Below, in pieces: positions 19,429-27,537 of a stretch of DNA of 64,000 nucleotides. A program made the translations under genes and the position numbers. The stretch is from Streptomyces werraensis (GTDB taxonomy: Bacteria; Actinomycetota; Actinomycetes; Streptomycetales; Streptomycetaceae): assembly GCA_014656175.1 (NCBI GenBank), contig BNBX01000010.1, positions 248,001 to 312,000 of the forward strand. The letters are read 5' to 3'. The notes below the pieces were generated by a model, which had not been told where the DNA came from, searched no databases, and was given only the letters and a program-made list of their open reading frames with translations. Within the stretch, counting starts at the first letter, position 1. Each line of letters opens with the position of its first letter.

Positions 19429-20000
19429 AGCCCCGCCGACCGGGCCTCGCCCAGCTGGGTGAGCCGGTCGCGCAGCCGTTCCGCCTCGGCCGGGTCGAGC
19501 CCGGGGATGGTCGCGTCGGTCGCCGCGGCGGCGGTGTGCAGCTGCACGCTGGCCAGCCCGAAGTGCCGTTCGACGGGCCCGGAGGTGACCTCCACGAGCT
19601 GCATCCGCCCGTACGGCACGACCGTCTCCTCGTGCCACAGCACGCCGCGGCTGATCAGCAGGTCGTCGGCGCGCTCGGCGTACCGCCAGGAGCGCCAGTT
19701 GCGCTCCAGCATCACCCAGCCCCACAGCAGCAGGGCCAGCGGCAGCACCGCGAAGGCTCCCCAGGCGGGCCCGGCCAGCAGGCCCGGCACCAGCGCGGTG
19801 GCCAGGGTCAGGAGCCCCAGCCACACCACCAGCAGCAGCCGCCGCATCGTCAGCAGCCCGGGCGGCAGCGCGCGCCAGACCGGCTCCGCGCCGGCGTCCG
19901 GCTCGGTGCCGGCGTCCGGCGCCGGTACGTCCGCCGTCGCAGGCGTGGGCGTCTCCTGCGCGTCCGCTGTCCCCGTGTCGTGCGGGCTCCCCGTCTCCAT
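19425..20000 (-). CDS. YdbS-like single PH (bPH2) domain membrane protein
   Basis: The 191-residue protein has an acidic Thr/Ala/Pro-rich N-terminus of about 45 residues and two adjacent membrane helices (about 52-95). One bPH2 domain follows (LISRGVLWHEETVVPYGRMQLVEV). It pairs with the downstream three-domain protein, as ydbS does with ydbT. ATG 20000 has a TACGCT hexamer at 20007-20012, 6 nt upstream, suggesting a leaderless mRNA. It is divergent from the orphan nuoD, with only 31 bp between starts. Confidence 0.8.
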   Translation of the reverse strand: METGSPHDTGTADAQETPTPATADVPAPDAGTEPDAGAEPVWRALPPGLLTMRRLLLVVWLGLLTLATALVPGLLAGPAWGAFAVLPLALLLWGWVMLERNWRSWRYAERADDLLISRGVLWHEETVVPYGRMQLVEVTSGPVERHFGLASVQLHTAAAATDATIPGLDPAEAERLRDRLTQLGEARSAGL

Positions 20001-20031
20001 GGGGCCAGCGTACGTAGGACAGACTGTGTCC

Positions 20032-21183
20032 ATGACTCCTACGACGGAGACCATGGTCGGAATCGGCGGCGCGGCGGAGAGCACCGACATGGTGCTCAAC
20101 ATCGGCCCGCAGCACCCGTCGACGCACGGCGTGCTGCGGCTGAAGCTGGTGCTGGACGGTGAGCGGATCGTCCGCGCGGAGCCGGTGATCGGCTACATGC
20201 ACCGGGGCGCGGAGAAGCTGTTCGAGGCCCGCGACTACCGGCAGATCATCGTGCTGGCCAACCGGCACGACTGGCTGTCGGCGTTCTCCAACGAGCTGGG
20301 CGTCGTCCTCGCCGTGGAGCGGATGCTCGGCATGGAGGTCCCGGAGCGAGCGGTGTGGCTGCGCACGCTGCTCGCCGAGCTGAACCGGGTGCTCAACCAC
20401 CTGATGTTCCTCGGCTCCTATCCGCTGGAGCTCGGCGGCATCACCCCGATCTTCTACGCCTTCACCGAGCGCGAGAAGCTCCAGCACGTCATGGAGGAGG
20501 TCTCCGGCGGGCGTATGCACTACATGTTCAACCGCGTCGGCGGCCTCAAGGAGGATCTCCCCGCCGGCTGGACGGGACGCGCGCGTGCCGCGGTCGCCGA
20601 CGTGCGCTCGCGCATGGACCGCTTCGACGATCTCGTGCTCGGCAACGAGATCTTCCGCGGCCGCACCCGGGGCGTCGGCGCGCTGTCCGCGGAGGCGGTG
20701 CACGCGTACGGGGTGAGCGGGCCGATCGGGCGCGCCTCCGGGGTCGACTTCGACCTGCGCCGCGACGAGCCGTACCTGGCCTACGGCGAGCTGGGCGACG
20801 TGCTGAGGGTGGTCACCCGCGAGGAGGGCGACTGCCTCGCCCGCTTCGAGTGCCTGCTGGAGCAGACGCACAACTCCCTGGACCTCGCCGACGCCTGCCT
20901 CGACCGGCTGGCGGAGCTGCCGCCCGGCCCGGTCAACCAGCGGCTCCCGAAGGTCCTCAAGGCGCCGGAGGGCCACACGTACGCGTGGACCGAGAACCCG
21001 CTCGGCATCAACGGCTACTACCTCGTCAGCAAGGGCGAGAAGACGCCGTACCGGCTGAAGCTTCGCTCGGCGTCGTACAACAACATCCAGGCGCTCACCG
21101 AGCTGCTGCCGGGCACGCTGGTCGCGGACATGGTGGCGATCCTGGGGTCGATGTTCTTCGTCGTCGGCGACATCGACAAGTAG
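20032..21183 (+). CDS. Orphan NADH-quinone oxidoreductase subunit D-like protein (NuoD2 type)
   Basis: The 383-residue protein aligns along its whole length with the 49-kDa/NuoD subunit of complex I, including NIGPQHPSTHGVLRL, GYMHRGAEKLFE, NRVLNHLMFLG and the C-terminal VADMVAILGSMFFVVGDIDK. No other nuo gene is adjacent. By hand alignment to bovine NDUFS2, His59 is kept (His32) and Arg85 is kept (Arg58). The quinone-contacting Tyr108 is Trp81 and Asp160 is Glu133. A MidA-type methyltransferase gene is convergent, with 3 bp between stops. It may be an accessory or alternative oxidoreductase subunit; activity as a standard complex I subunit is doubtful. Confidence 0.88.
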   Translation: MTPTTETMVGIGGAAESTDMVLNIGPQHPSTHGVLRLKLVLDGERIVRAEPVIGYMHRGAEKLFEARDYRQIIVLANRHDWLSAFSNELGVVLAVERMLGMEVPERAVWLRTLLAELNRVLNHLMFLGSYPLELGGITPIFYAFTEREKLQHVMEEVSGGRMHYMFNRVGGLKEDLPAGWTGRARAAVADVRSRMDRFDDLVLGNEIFRGRTRGVGALSAEAVHAYGVSGPIGRASGVDFDLRRDEPYLAYGELGDVLRVVTREEGDCLARFECLLEQTHNSLDLADACLDRLAELPPGPVNQRLPKVLKAPEGHTYAWTENPLGINGYYLVSKGEKTPYRLKLRSASYNNIQALTELLPGTLVADMVAILGSMFFVVGDIDK

Positions 21184-21186
21184 CCG

Positions 21187-22206
21187 TCACTCGGCCAGGA
21201 CGTCCCCGACGCCCACCGGCTGCACCAGCCACCCGAAGTCGCCGAGGCCGCCCGGCGCGGTCAGCTCGGCGGCCTCCCCGGCGGCGGCGAGGGCGCGGAC
21301 GTAGCCGGCCGGGTCGCTGCTCGCCCGGGACAGCGGAGGACGCCCGCCCGTGACGCCCAGGGCGCGCAGGGCGTCCCGCTGGGTCAGCAGGCGCGTGCCG
21401 GGCAGGGCGGGGGCGGCGGCGCAGGCGTCCAGTGCGACGTGCGCCGTGAGGTCGCGGGTGCCGTCCGGCACGGGCGCGGTCTCCCGGCCCTCCCGGAACG
21501 CGGTCAGCGTCCCGAACGGCGGGCGCGCGCCGGCGGTGTGCGCGTAGTCCACGGCGACGGCGGCGCCGCGCGCGAGCGTGCCGACGGCCGCGGTCCAGGC
21601 GTGGTCCCGGGGACGTCCGATCTCCGCGCGCAGGCCCTCCTCGGGCGGCAGTGGCCACCACCGGTCCAGCCACCCGGCGTCCGCCCCGGCGACCGGCTCC
21701 CCGAGCCGCTCGGCGCCGTCCGCCCGCACCAGCACGTACCGGGGGGTGCCGGACGCGTCCACCTCGGCGACGTCCAGCGGCACGTTGTCCAGCCACTCGT
21801 TGGCGAACAGCAGCCCCGTGACGCCCTCGGGCGGCTCGTCCCGCCACACGATCCGGTCGTCCAGCTCCTGGGGGCGCGCGGCCAGCTCGACGGCGTACGG
21901 ATGCACGCGGGCCGACACGTCCGCGGGGAGCGCCCCCAGCACCCCGGTGACCAGTTCGCCCCGTCCGGCCGCCATGTCCACGAAGTCCAGCGCGGGCGGT
22001 CGGCCCAGTGCCTCGTCGACCCGGCACAGCAGCAGCGCCACGGCACGCGCGTACAGCGGGGAGGCGTGCACGGACGTCCGGAAGTGGGCGGCCGGGCCCG
22101 CGCCGGGGCGGCGGTAGAAGCCGTCCTGGCCGTACAGGGCCTCCTGGGCCGCCTCCCGCCAGCCGCGGAAACCGTCCTTCGCCGTCCTCGTCGTACCCGC
22201 CGTCAC
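21187..22206 (-). CDS. MidA/NDUFAF7-like SAM-dependent methyltransferase
   Basis: The 339-residue protein resembles the COG1565 methyltransferase family. It has a GDGFYRRPG-like opening (ALYGQDGFYRR), a SAM-site-like VDMAAGRGELV, the ANEWLDNVPLDV segment aligning with the family's NE-D-A-P motif, and the DYAHT and LTAHVAL motifs. Human NDUFAF7 of this family dimethylates an arginine of NDUFS2, the NuoD homologue (knowledge). The gene is convergent with an orphan NuoD keeping that arginine, which suggests a substrate (inference). GTG 22206 has a GGGGAAG site. Confidence 0.82.
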   Translation of the reverse strand: MTAGTTRTAKDGFRGWREAAQEALYGQDGFYRRPGAGPAAHFRTSVHASPLYARAVALLLCRVDEALGRPPALDFVDMAAGRGELVTGVLGALPADVSARVHPYAVELAARPQELDDRIVWRDEPPEGVTGLLFANEWLDNVPLDVAEVDASGTPRYVLVRADGAERLGEPVAGADAGWLDRWWPLPPEEGLRAEIGRPRDHAWTAAVGTLARGAAVAVDYAHTAGARPPFGTLTAFREGRETAPVPDGTRDLTAHVALDACAAAPALPGTRLLTQRDALRALGVTGGRPPLSRASSDPAGYVRALAAAGEAAELTAPGGLGDFGWLVQPVGVGDVLAE

Positions 22207-22356
22207 CGCTTCCCCGCGTTCGCCGTCGCCGTCGTCACCGGGCCAGGCTACGTGCGCGCGCCGGACGGCCCTCCACCTTGCGGAGTACACGCGGCGCGAG
22301 GGGATCGGCCCTCCGGTTGACCCCTGCACGCATTTCGCTTCCCTACGCTGGGTTAC

Positions 22357-23559
22357 GTGCAGCGCCTCTATGACTTCCTCCGCAGGCACCCGACGTGGGT
22401 CGACGGCTTCTGGGCCGTGATCCTGTTCGGGATCTCGGTGCTCGGCGGAGCGAGCGTCGAGGAGGGGCGGGGCACCGACCTGCAGGCCCTCATCGTGCCG
22501 GTGATGCTCCTGCTGTCCGTGGTCGTGGCGCTGCGCCGCAGGATGCCGGAGCGGATGCTGCTCCTCGCCCTGGTCGTCGGTCTCGGCCAGCTCGTCCTCG
22601 ACGTCCCCACGGGGCCCGCGGACTTCGCGCTGCTGGTGATCGTGTACACGGTCGCGGCCGTCGGCGCCCGCTGGGCCTCCCGTCTCGCGCTGACCGCCGG
22701 TCTGTGCGCCGCCCCGCTCGCGCAGCTGCGCTGGCCCAGCCCGCAGGCGAGCACGGCCGAGAACGTCGCCCTGTCGGTCATCCTGGCCGTGCCGTTCGCC
22801 CTGGCCTGGGTGCTCGGCGACTCCATACGCACCCGCCGCGCCTACTTCGCCCAGTTGGAGGAGCGGGCCGCCCGGCTGGAGAAGGAGCGCGAGGCGCAGG
22901 CCAAGGTCGCGGTCGCCGCCGAACGCGCCCGGATAGCCCGCGAGCTGCACGACGTGGTCGCGCACAACGTGTCGGTCATGGTGGTGCAGGCCGACGGCGC
23001 CGCCTACGTCCTCGACGCGGCGCCCGACCAGGCCAAGAAGGCCCTCGAGACCATCTCCACCACCGGCCGCCAGGCCCTCGCCGAGATGCGCCGCCTGCTG
23101 GGCGTGCTGCGCACCGGCGAGCACCAGGAGGCGGGGGAGTACGTGCCGCAGCCGGGGCTCCAGCAGATCGAGGATCTGATCGAGCAGTGCCGGGAGTCCG
23201 GACTGCCCGTGGACTTCAAGGTGGAGGGCACCTCGCGCGAACTGCCCCGCGGCGTCGAGCTGACCGCCTACCGCATCGTGCAGGAGGCGCTGACCAACAC
23301 CCGCAAGCACGGGGGCCCCAACGCGGGCGCCAGTGTGCGCCTGGTCTACTTCGACGACGGGCTGGGCCTGCTGGTGGAGGACGACGGCAAGGGCGCCCCG
23401 CACGAGCTGTACGAGGAGGGCGGCTTCGACGGCCAGGGACACGGCCTGATCGGCATGCGCGAGCGGGTCGGCATGGTGGGCGGAACGCTGGACGCCGGAC
23501 CGCGGCCGGGCGGAGGATTCCGCATCAGCGCGCTGCTGCCGCTCAAACCGGCGCATTGA
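22357..23559 (+). CDS. Sensor histidine kinase, NarL/DesK-like (HisKA_3)
   Basis: The 400-residue membrane kinase has four to five N-terminal hydrophobic segments (about 16-155) and a short coiled coil. The HisKA_3 box RIARELHDVVAHNVSVM places the phospho-acceptor at His198. The HATPase domain has RIVQEALTNTRKHGG (N box) and HGLIGMRERVGMVGG (G box). The signal is unknown, and almost no extracellular loop is present, suggesting membrane-embedded sensing. A TACGCT hexamer at 22344-22349 lies 7 nt before GTG 22357. The cognate regulator follows 80 bp downstream. Confidence 0.93.
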   Translation: MQRLYDFLRRHPTWVDGFWAVILFGISVLGGASVEEGRGTDLQALIVPVMLLLSVVVALRRRMPERMLLLALVVGLGQLVLDVPTGPADFALLVIVYTVAAVGARWASRLALTAGLCAAPLAQLRWPSPQASTAENVALSVILAVPFALAWVLGDSIRTRRAYFAQLEERAARLEKEREAQAKVAVAAERARIARELHDVVAHNVSVMVVQADGAAYVLDAAPDQAKKALETISTTGRQALAEMRRLLGVLRTGEHQEAGEYVPQPGLQQIEDLIEQCRESGLPVDFKVEGTSRELPRGVELTAYRIVQEALTNTRKHGGPNAGASVRLVYFDDGLGLLVEDDGKGAPHELYEEGGFDGQGHGLIGMRERVGMVGGTLDAGPRPGGGFRISALLPLKPAH

Positions 23560-23639
23560 CCCACACGCACGCCCCTGGTGACACCTGTCACGCCCCAGTA
23601 GCACCCGATGACCGAGACGAACCGACGGAAGAGGCCCCG

Positions 23640-24311
23640 ATGACGATCCGCGTGATGCTCGTCGACGACCAGGTGCTGCTGCGCACCGGTTTCCGGATGG
23701 TGCTCGCCGCCCAGCCGGACATGGAGGTCGTCGCGGAGGCGGGCAACGGCGTGGAGGCCCTGGAGGTGCTGCGGACCACCTCCGTCGACGTGGTGCTCAT
23801 GGACGTCCGCATGCCGAAGCTGGACGGCGTGGAGGCCACCCGCCGGATCTGCGCCGACACCGACCCGCCGAAGGTGCTCATCCTGACCACCTTCGACCTC
23901 GACGAGTACGCCTTCTCCGGACTGAAGGCGGGCGCGTCCGGCTTCATGCTCAAGGACGTGCCGCCCGGCGAACTGCTCACCGCGATCCGCGCCGTGCACA
24001 GCGGCGACGCCGTGGTGGCCCCCTCCACCACCCGCCGGCTCCTCGACCGGTTCGCGCCGATGCTGCCCAGCAGCGGCAAGCGGCCCGAGCACAAGGAGCT
24101 GGAGCGGCTCACCGAACGCGAGCGGGAGGTCATGGTGCTGGTCGCACAGGGCCTGTCCAACGGGGAGATCGCGTCCCGGCTGGTGCTGTCCGAGGCGACG
24201 GTGAAGACGCACGTGGGCCGCATCCTCACCAAGCTGGGGCTGCGCGACCGGGTGCAGGTGGTCGTCCTCGCCTACGAGACGGGTCTGGTGCGGGCCGGCG
24301 GACACGGCTGA
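23640..24311 (+). CDS. NarL/LuxR-type response regulator
   Basis: The 223-residue protein has a receiver domain (1-120) with the acidic pair VDD, phospho-acceptor Asp55 in VVLMDVRMP and Lys in MLKDVPP. A LuxR/NarL helix-turn-helix follows (LTEREREVMVLVAQGLSNGEIA). The ATG at 23640 has GAAGAGG upstream. It pairs with the kinase ending at 23559 and should bind DNA once phosphorylated; its targets, perhaps including the adjacent TmrB-like gene, are unknown. Confidence 0.95.
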   Translation: MTIRVMLVDDQVLLRTGFRMVLAAQPDMEVVAEAGNGVEALEVLRTTSVDVVLMDVRMPKLDGVEATRRICADTDPPKVLILTTFDLDEYAFSGLKAGASGFMLKDVPPGELLTAIRAVHSGDAVVAPSTTRRLLDRFAPMLPSSGKRPEHKELERLTEREREVMVLVAQGLSNGEIASRLVLSEATVKTHVGRILTKLGLRDRVQVVVLAYETGLVRAGGHG

Positions 24312-24343
24312 GCGGCGCCCCGGCCCCCGGTAGGGTGCCGCGC

Positions 24344-24958
24344 ATGCTCCTGTGGATCAACGGCCCCTTCGGGGGCGGCAAGACACAGACCGCACACGAG
24401 ATACGCCGGCGTCTGCCGGGCAGCGTCGTCTGCGACCCCGAGCAGCCCGGCTTCGGCCTCCACCGCATGCTGCCGCCTGAACTGCGCGGTGACTTCCAGG
24501 ACCTGAGGGCCTGGCGGCAGGGCGTCGTGGAGGTCCTGGACCTCGCCCTGACCCGGCGCGAGGGCGTGGTGATCGCGCCGATGACCGTCACCGACTCCGG
24601 CTACTTCGCCGAGACGGTGGGACGGCTGCGCGAACTGGGGCACGACGTACGGCACTTCACCCTGCTCGCCGAGCGGGAGACAGTGCTGCGGCGGCTGCGG
24701 GAGCGTGGGCTCGGGCATCTGGTCGGCGGCGGGCTCCGGCGGGAGAGCTGGGCGGCCGAGCGGCTCGACGACTGCCTGGAGCGGCTCGCGGAGCCGGAGT
24801 TCGCCGAGCATCTGTGGACCGACCACAGCACCGTGCCGAAGACGGCCGACCGGATCGCCGTCCTCGCCGGCCTCACCCTGCGCCCCAACCACGAGGGCCG
24901 GCTGCGCACCCGGCTCCGCCAGGCGGGCGTGGGACTGCGGCACATCCGCCTCGGCTGA
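24344..24958 (+). CDS. TmrB-like P-loop ATP-binding protein
   Basis: The 204-residue protein opens with LLWINGPFGGGKTQTAHEI, a Walker A loop almost identical to that of Bacillus TmrB, the tunicamycin-resistance ATP-binding protein. DPEQPGFGLHRML, IAPMTVTDSGYF and HFTLLAERETVLRRLRERG also follow TmrB along its length. TmrB binds tunicamycin at the membrane; whether this protein does so is inference. ATG 24344 has a TAGGGT hexamer at 24331-24336 (7-nt gap) and no ribosome site, so it is probably transcribed leaderless, 32 bp after the response regulator. Confidence 0.85.
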   Translation: MLLWINGPFGGGKTQTAHEIRRRLPGSVVCDPEQPGFGLHRMLPPELRGDFQDLRAWRQGVVEVLDLALTRREGVVIAPMTVTDSGYFAETVGRLRELGHDVRHFTLLAERETVLRRLRERGLGHLVGGGLRRESWAAERLDDCLERLAEPEFAEHLWTDHSTVPKTADRIAVLAGLTLRPNHEGRLRTRLRQAGVGLRHIRLG

Positions 24959-24979
24959 ACGCCGGGGCCTCCCGCGCGC

Positions 24980-26086
24980 TCACCGCAGGATGCCCTCCAG
25001 GAAGTCGCTGCCGAGACGGGCCACGACCGTCACGTCCAACTGGTGCAGGACGTACCGGCCGCGGCGGCGGGTGGTGATCAGGCCCGCCTTCTTCAGCACG
25101 CCCAGGTGCCGGGATATCTCCGGCGCGGTCATGCCGTGCATCTGCACCAGCTCGCCGGTGGTGTACGCGCTGCGGGCCAGGTGGCGGCACATGCGCATAC
25201 GGACCGGGTGGGACAGCGCGGTCATCCGCAGGGCGAGCTGCTCGACCGTCGGCGGGGCTGCCATGTCGGGGGATCCGGCCGGGTAGTGCAGCACGGGCTG
25301 CCAGCCGTGCCTGTGCAGCACCTGAAGGTGCGGTCGGCCGAGGCTGGTGGGGATCAGCAGCAGCCCGCCGTCCCCGGTCGCGGTGCGGCCGTCGCCCAGC
25401 TTGTCCACGGTGATCCGGCCCGCCGCCTCGTCGAGCGTCACGGCGGACGACACCGACGTCAGCGCCTCTCCCAGCCCTTTGCGCCGCAGCAGGTCCGTCT
25501 TGAGGCGGGCGTCCGCGGCGAGCTGGTGCCGCAGCCGGGACCACGCCTCCGCGAAGAACGCCTGGTCGCAGTCCTGGAGGAACTGCCGCAGCCACGCCCT
25601 GGTGCGCGGCGGGTCGGCCAGCAGGCGCTCGGTGAACAGCAGCTGCCGCGGCCCCCGCGCGGCGGCCAGTTCCAGCGAGCGGCGGCGCACCCCCTCGTCG
25701 CCGAGCGGTCCGCGACCCGGCGCGTCGTAGGGGGGCGCGCAGGTGAACTCCAGGGCGGCGTCCACGAACTGCTCGTCCGACAGCTTGTCCAGCAGGTCCA
25801 GCTCCCCGGCGAGCGAGTCGCCGGGCAGCGTCCGGCGGCCCGAAATCCCGGCGCAGGGCAGGAACAGGTCGGAGAACGTCGTCCGCCACAGGAAGTCCGC
25901 CTCGCACATCCGGTCCGCGAGATGCGGGTCCAGGCGTGCGGTCACCCCCGTCACCCAGGCCTGGAGGCCGGGGTGGTGGGCCGGCTCGGACAGCGCGTGC
26001 AGCGCCATGCCCAGCTCGGCCAGCGGAGAGATCACGACGGCGATCCGCTCCGGCCGCAGCCCCGTGATGTCGATGTGCACGCCCAT
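24980..26086 (-). CDS. ArsR-family winged-helix regulator with large N-terminal domain (DUF5937 type)
   Basis: The 368-residue protein carries a C-terminal ArsR-like winged helix-turn-helix (about 285-360): LALRMTALSHPVRMRMCRHL, ELVQMHGMTAPEISRHLGVL and the wing TTRRRGRYVLHQLD. The first about 270 residues form an uncharacterised domain common in streptomycete ArsR-like regulators. No metal-binding cysteine pair stands out in the helix-turn-helix. ATG 26086 is chosen (MGVHIDITGL); upstream in-frame starts would add five residues. It is convergent with the TmrB-like gene. Confidence 0.85.
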   Translation of the reverse strand: MGVHIDITGLRPERIAVVISPLAELGMALHALSEPAHHPGLQAWVTGVTARLDPHLADRMCEADFLWRTTFSDLFLPCAGISGRRTLPGDSLAGELDLLDKLSDEQFVDAALEFTCAPPYDAPGRGPLGDEGVRRRSLELAAARGPRQLLFTERLLADPPRTRAWLRQFLQDCDQAFFAEAWSRLRHQLAADARLKTDLLRRKGLGEALTSVSSAVTLDEAAGRITVDKLGDGRTATGDGGLLLIPTSLGRPHLQVLHRHGWQPVLHYPAGSPDMAAPPTVEQLALRMTALSHPVRMRMCRHLARSAYTTGELVQMHGMTAPEISRHLGVLKKAGLITTRRRGRYVLHQLDVTVVARLGSDFLEGILR

Positions 26087-26162
26087 GCTCACATGGTGCA
26101 CCCGGCCACCGACACCGGGCCCCCGAACCGACGGCGGCCGTCGGCCGGGGACCCGGGGTGAG

Positions 26163-27344
26163 CTACGCGCCGGTCAGGCGGCGGGCGAAGTCCGTGGCCG
26201 CCTCGCGGACGTCGTCGGCAGTCCACTCCAGGGCCGCGGCGCGGACGTAGACCTCGGTGACGGTCAGGCCGGGCCCCTTCGGGTCCCAGTGGTTCGCGAA
26301 CAGCATCGTCCCGGTCTCCTCACCCGCCTCGATCGCGGTCTCCGCCACGAACTCCGTCCCGTACGGCAGCCACACCTGGAAGTCGTAGGTGTGCGGCACC
26401 TCGGGGTGCACGCGGAACCAGGGCAGCCCCCCTGCTTCCAGGCCCTCGCGCAGCGCGGCGGCCACCACGCGCGCGTGGCGGACGTACTCCGGCAGCCGGG
26501 GCAGCTCCCGGTCGAGGCCGATCAGCGCGGACAGCGCGGTCGGGAACTGCTGGAACACCGCGCCCCCGTACCGGTGCCGCCAGGTCTTCGCCTCCTCGAC
26601 CAGCGAGGCGGGTCCGGCGAGGGCCGCGCCGCCGAAGGCGTCGAGGGACTTGTAGAAGGACACGTAGACGCTGTCCGCGAGGCCCGCGATCTCCTCCAAG
26701 GGCTTCCCGAAGTGCTCGGTGCACTCCCACAGCCGCGCCCCGTCGAAGTGGACGACCGCGTCGCGTTCCCGCGCGGCCTCCACCACTCCGGTCAGCTCGT
26801 CCCAGGCGGGCAGCACGAACCCGGCGTCCCTGAGCGGCAGTTCCAGCATCAGCGCGCCGAAGGGTTCCTCGAAGCCGCGGACCTCCTCGGCGGTGGGCAG
26901 CCGCGGCTCGTTCGCGAACCGCACCGGGCGCAGGCCGCTGACCTGGCTGAACGCGTTCCGCTCGTACACCTCCGGGTGGCTCAGCGGGTGCAGCGCCACC
27001 GCCGGGTTCCCGGTGCGGCCGGCCCAGCAGCGCAGGGCCACCTGCTGCGCCATCGTGCCGGTCGGGAAGAAGGCGGCGGCCTCCGTGCCGAGCAGCTGTG
27101 CCACCCGCCGCTCCAGGGCCTCCACGACCCCGTTGCCGTAGATGTCCGCGGTCTCGTCCAGGTCGTAGGCGTCGCCCGCCGCTTCCAGCAGCGCCAGCCG
27201 CTCCCTGAGCGGGGCGAGGAAGCCGAGGCGCGCCAGCACGCGCGGGGCGTTCCGCCAGGCCGCGATGCGTCGTTCACGCGGTGTGGGCGCGGCGGCCTCC
27301 TCCGTCGTCGGTTCCGTGCCGTCGTGCTCCGCCGTGTCAGTCAT
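26163..27344 (-). CDS. PLP-dependent beta-eliminating lyase / threonine aldolase family protein
   Basis: The 393-residue fold-type I PLP enzyme has a likely Schiff-base lysine in VYVSFYKSLDAFGGAAL, preceded by the PLP-binding Asp in VVHFDGARLW, which matches L-threonine aldolase/beta-eliminating lyases. The FFPTGTMAQQVAL segment is also typical. Substrate could be L-allo-threonine or another beta-hydroxy amino acid; the protein is longer than classical LtaE and not clearly orthologous. Start ATG 27344 or ATG 27356, the latter closer to a GGGCGGGGG run. It is divergent from the pantothenate/NAD operon. Confidence 0.85.
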   Translation of the reverse strand: MTDTAEHDGTEPTTEEAAAPTPRERRIAAWRNAPRVLARLGFLAPLRERLALLEAAGDAYDLDETADIYGNGVVEALERRVAQLLGTEAAAFFPTGTMAQQVALRCWAGRTGNPAVALHPLSHPEVYERNAFSQVSGLRPVRFANEPRLPTAEEVRGFEEPFGALMLELPLRDAGFVLPAWDELTGVVEAARERDAVVHFDGARLWECTEHFGKPLEEIAGLADSVYVSFYKSLDAFGGAALAGPASLVEEAKTWRHRYGGAVFQQFPTALSALIGLDRELPRLPEYVRHARVVAAALREGLEAGGLPWFRVHPEVPHTYDFQVWLPYGTEFVAETAIEAGEETGTMLFANHWDPKGPGLTVTEVYVRAAALEWTADDVREAATDFARRLTGA

Positions 27345-27432
27345 GCCCGTGATCATCCCCCGCCCCCTCCGCGCGGTCACCCCCGAATCCGTACGAACGC
27401 CAGGGCGTGGACGGTCCGTCGTGTCCACGGAA

Positions 27433-27441
27433 ACCCACAGC
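27433..27441 (-). promoter_or_regulatory. Perfect DnaA-box-like 9-mer
   Basis: The minus strand reads TTGTCCACA, the preferred Streptomyces DnaA box. It lies in the 193-bp divergent region between the PLP lyase and the Rossmann gene. A partial match (GTGTCCACG) is at 27421-27429. It is an isolated site, so DnaA regulation or titration is only inferred. Confidence 0.45.
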
Positions 27442-27537
27442 CTGTGGACAACCGGTGGCCGCCGGAACCGATCGCGTTAACATGACGAGAAATCGTCCGG
27501 TACCCCGAGCGGACTGGAACGGGAAGGCCGCCGTCGC

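Noticed and set aside
18157..21183. Very long open frame on the plus strand across the PH-domain genes
   Set aside because: Only the last part (from 20032) is the NuoD-like gene; the rest is low-complexity antisense sequence of two well-supported minus-strand genes, a usual effect of high GC content.
22317..22349. TTGACC plus TACGCT as a classical promoter for the histidine kinase
   Set aside because: The spacer would be 21 bp, too long for a standard sigma factor; only the -10 element was kept.
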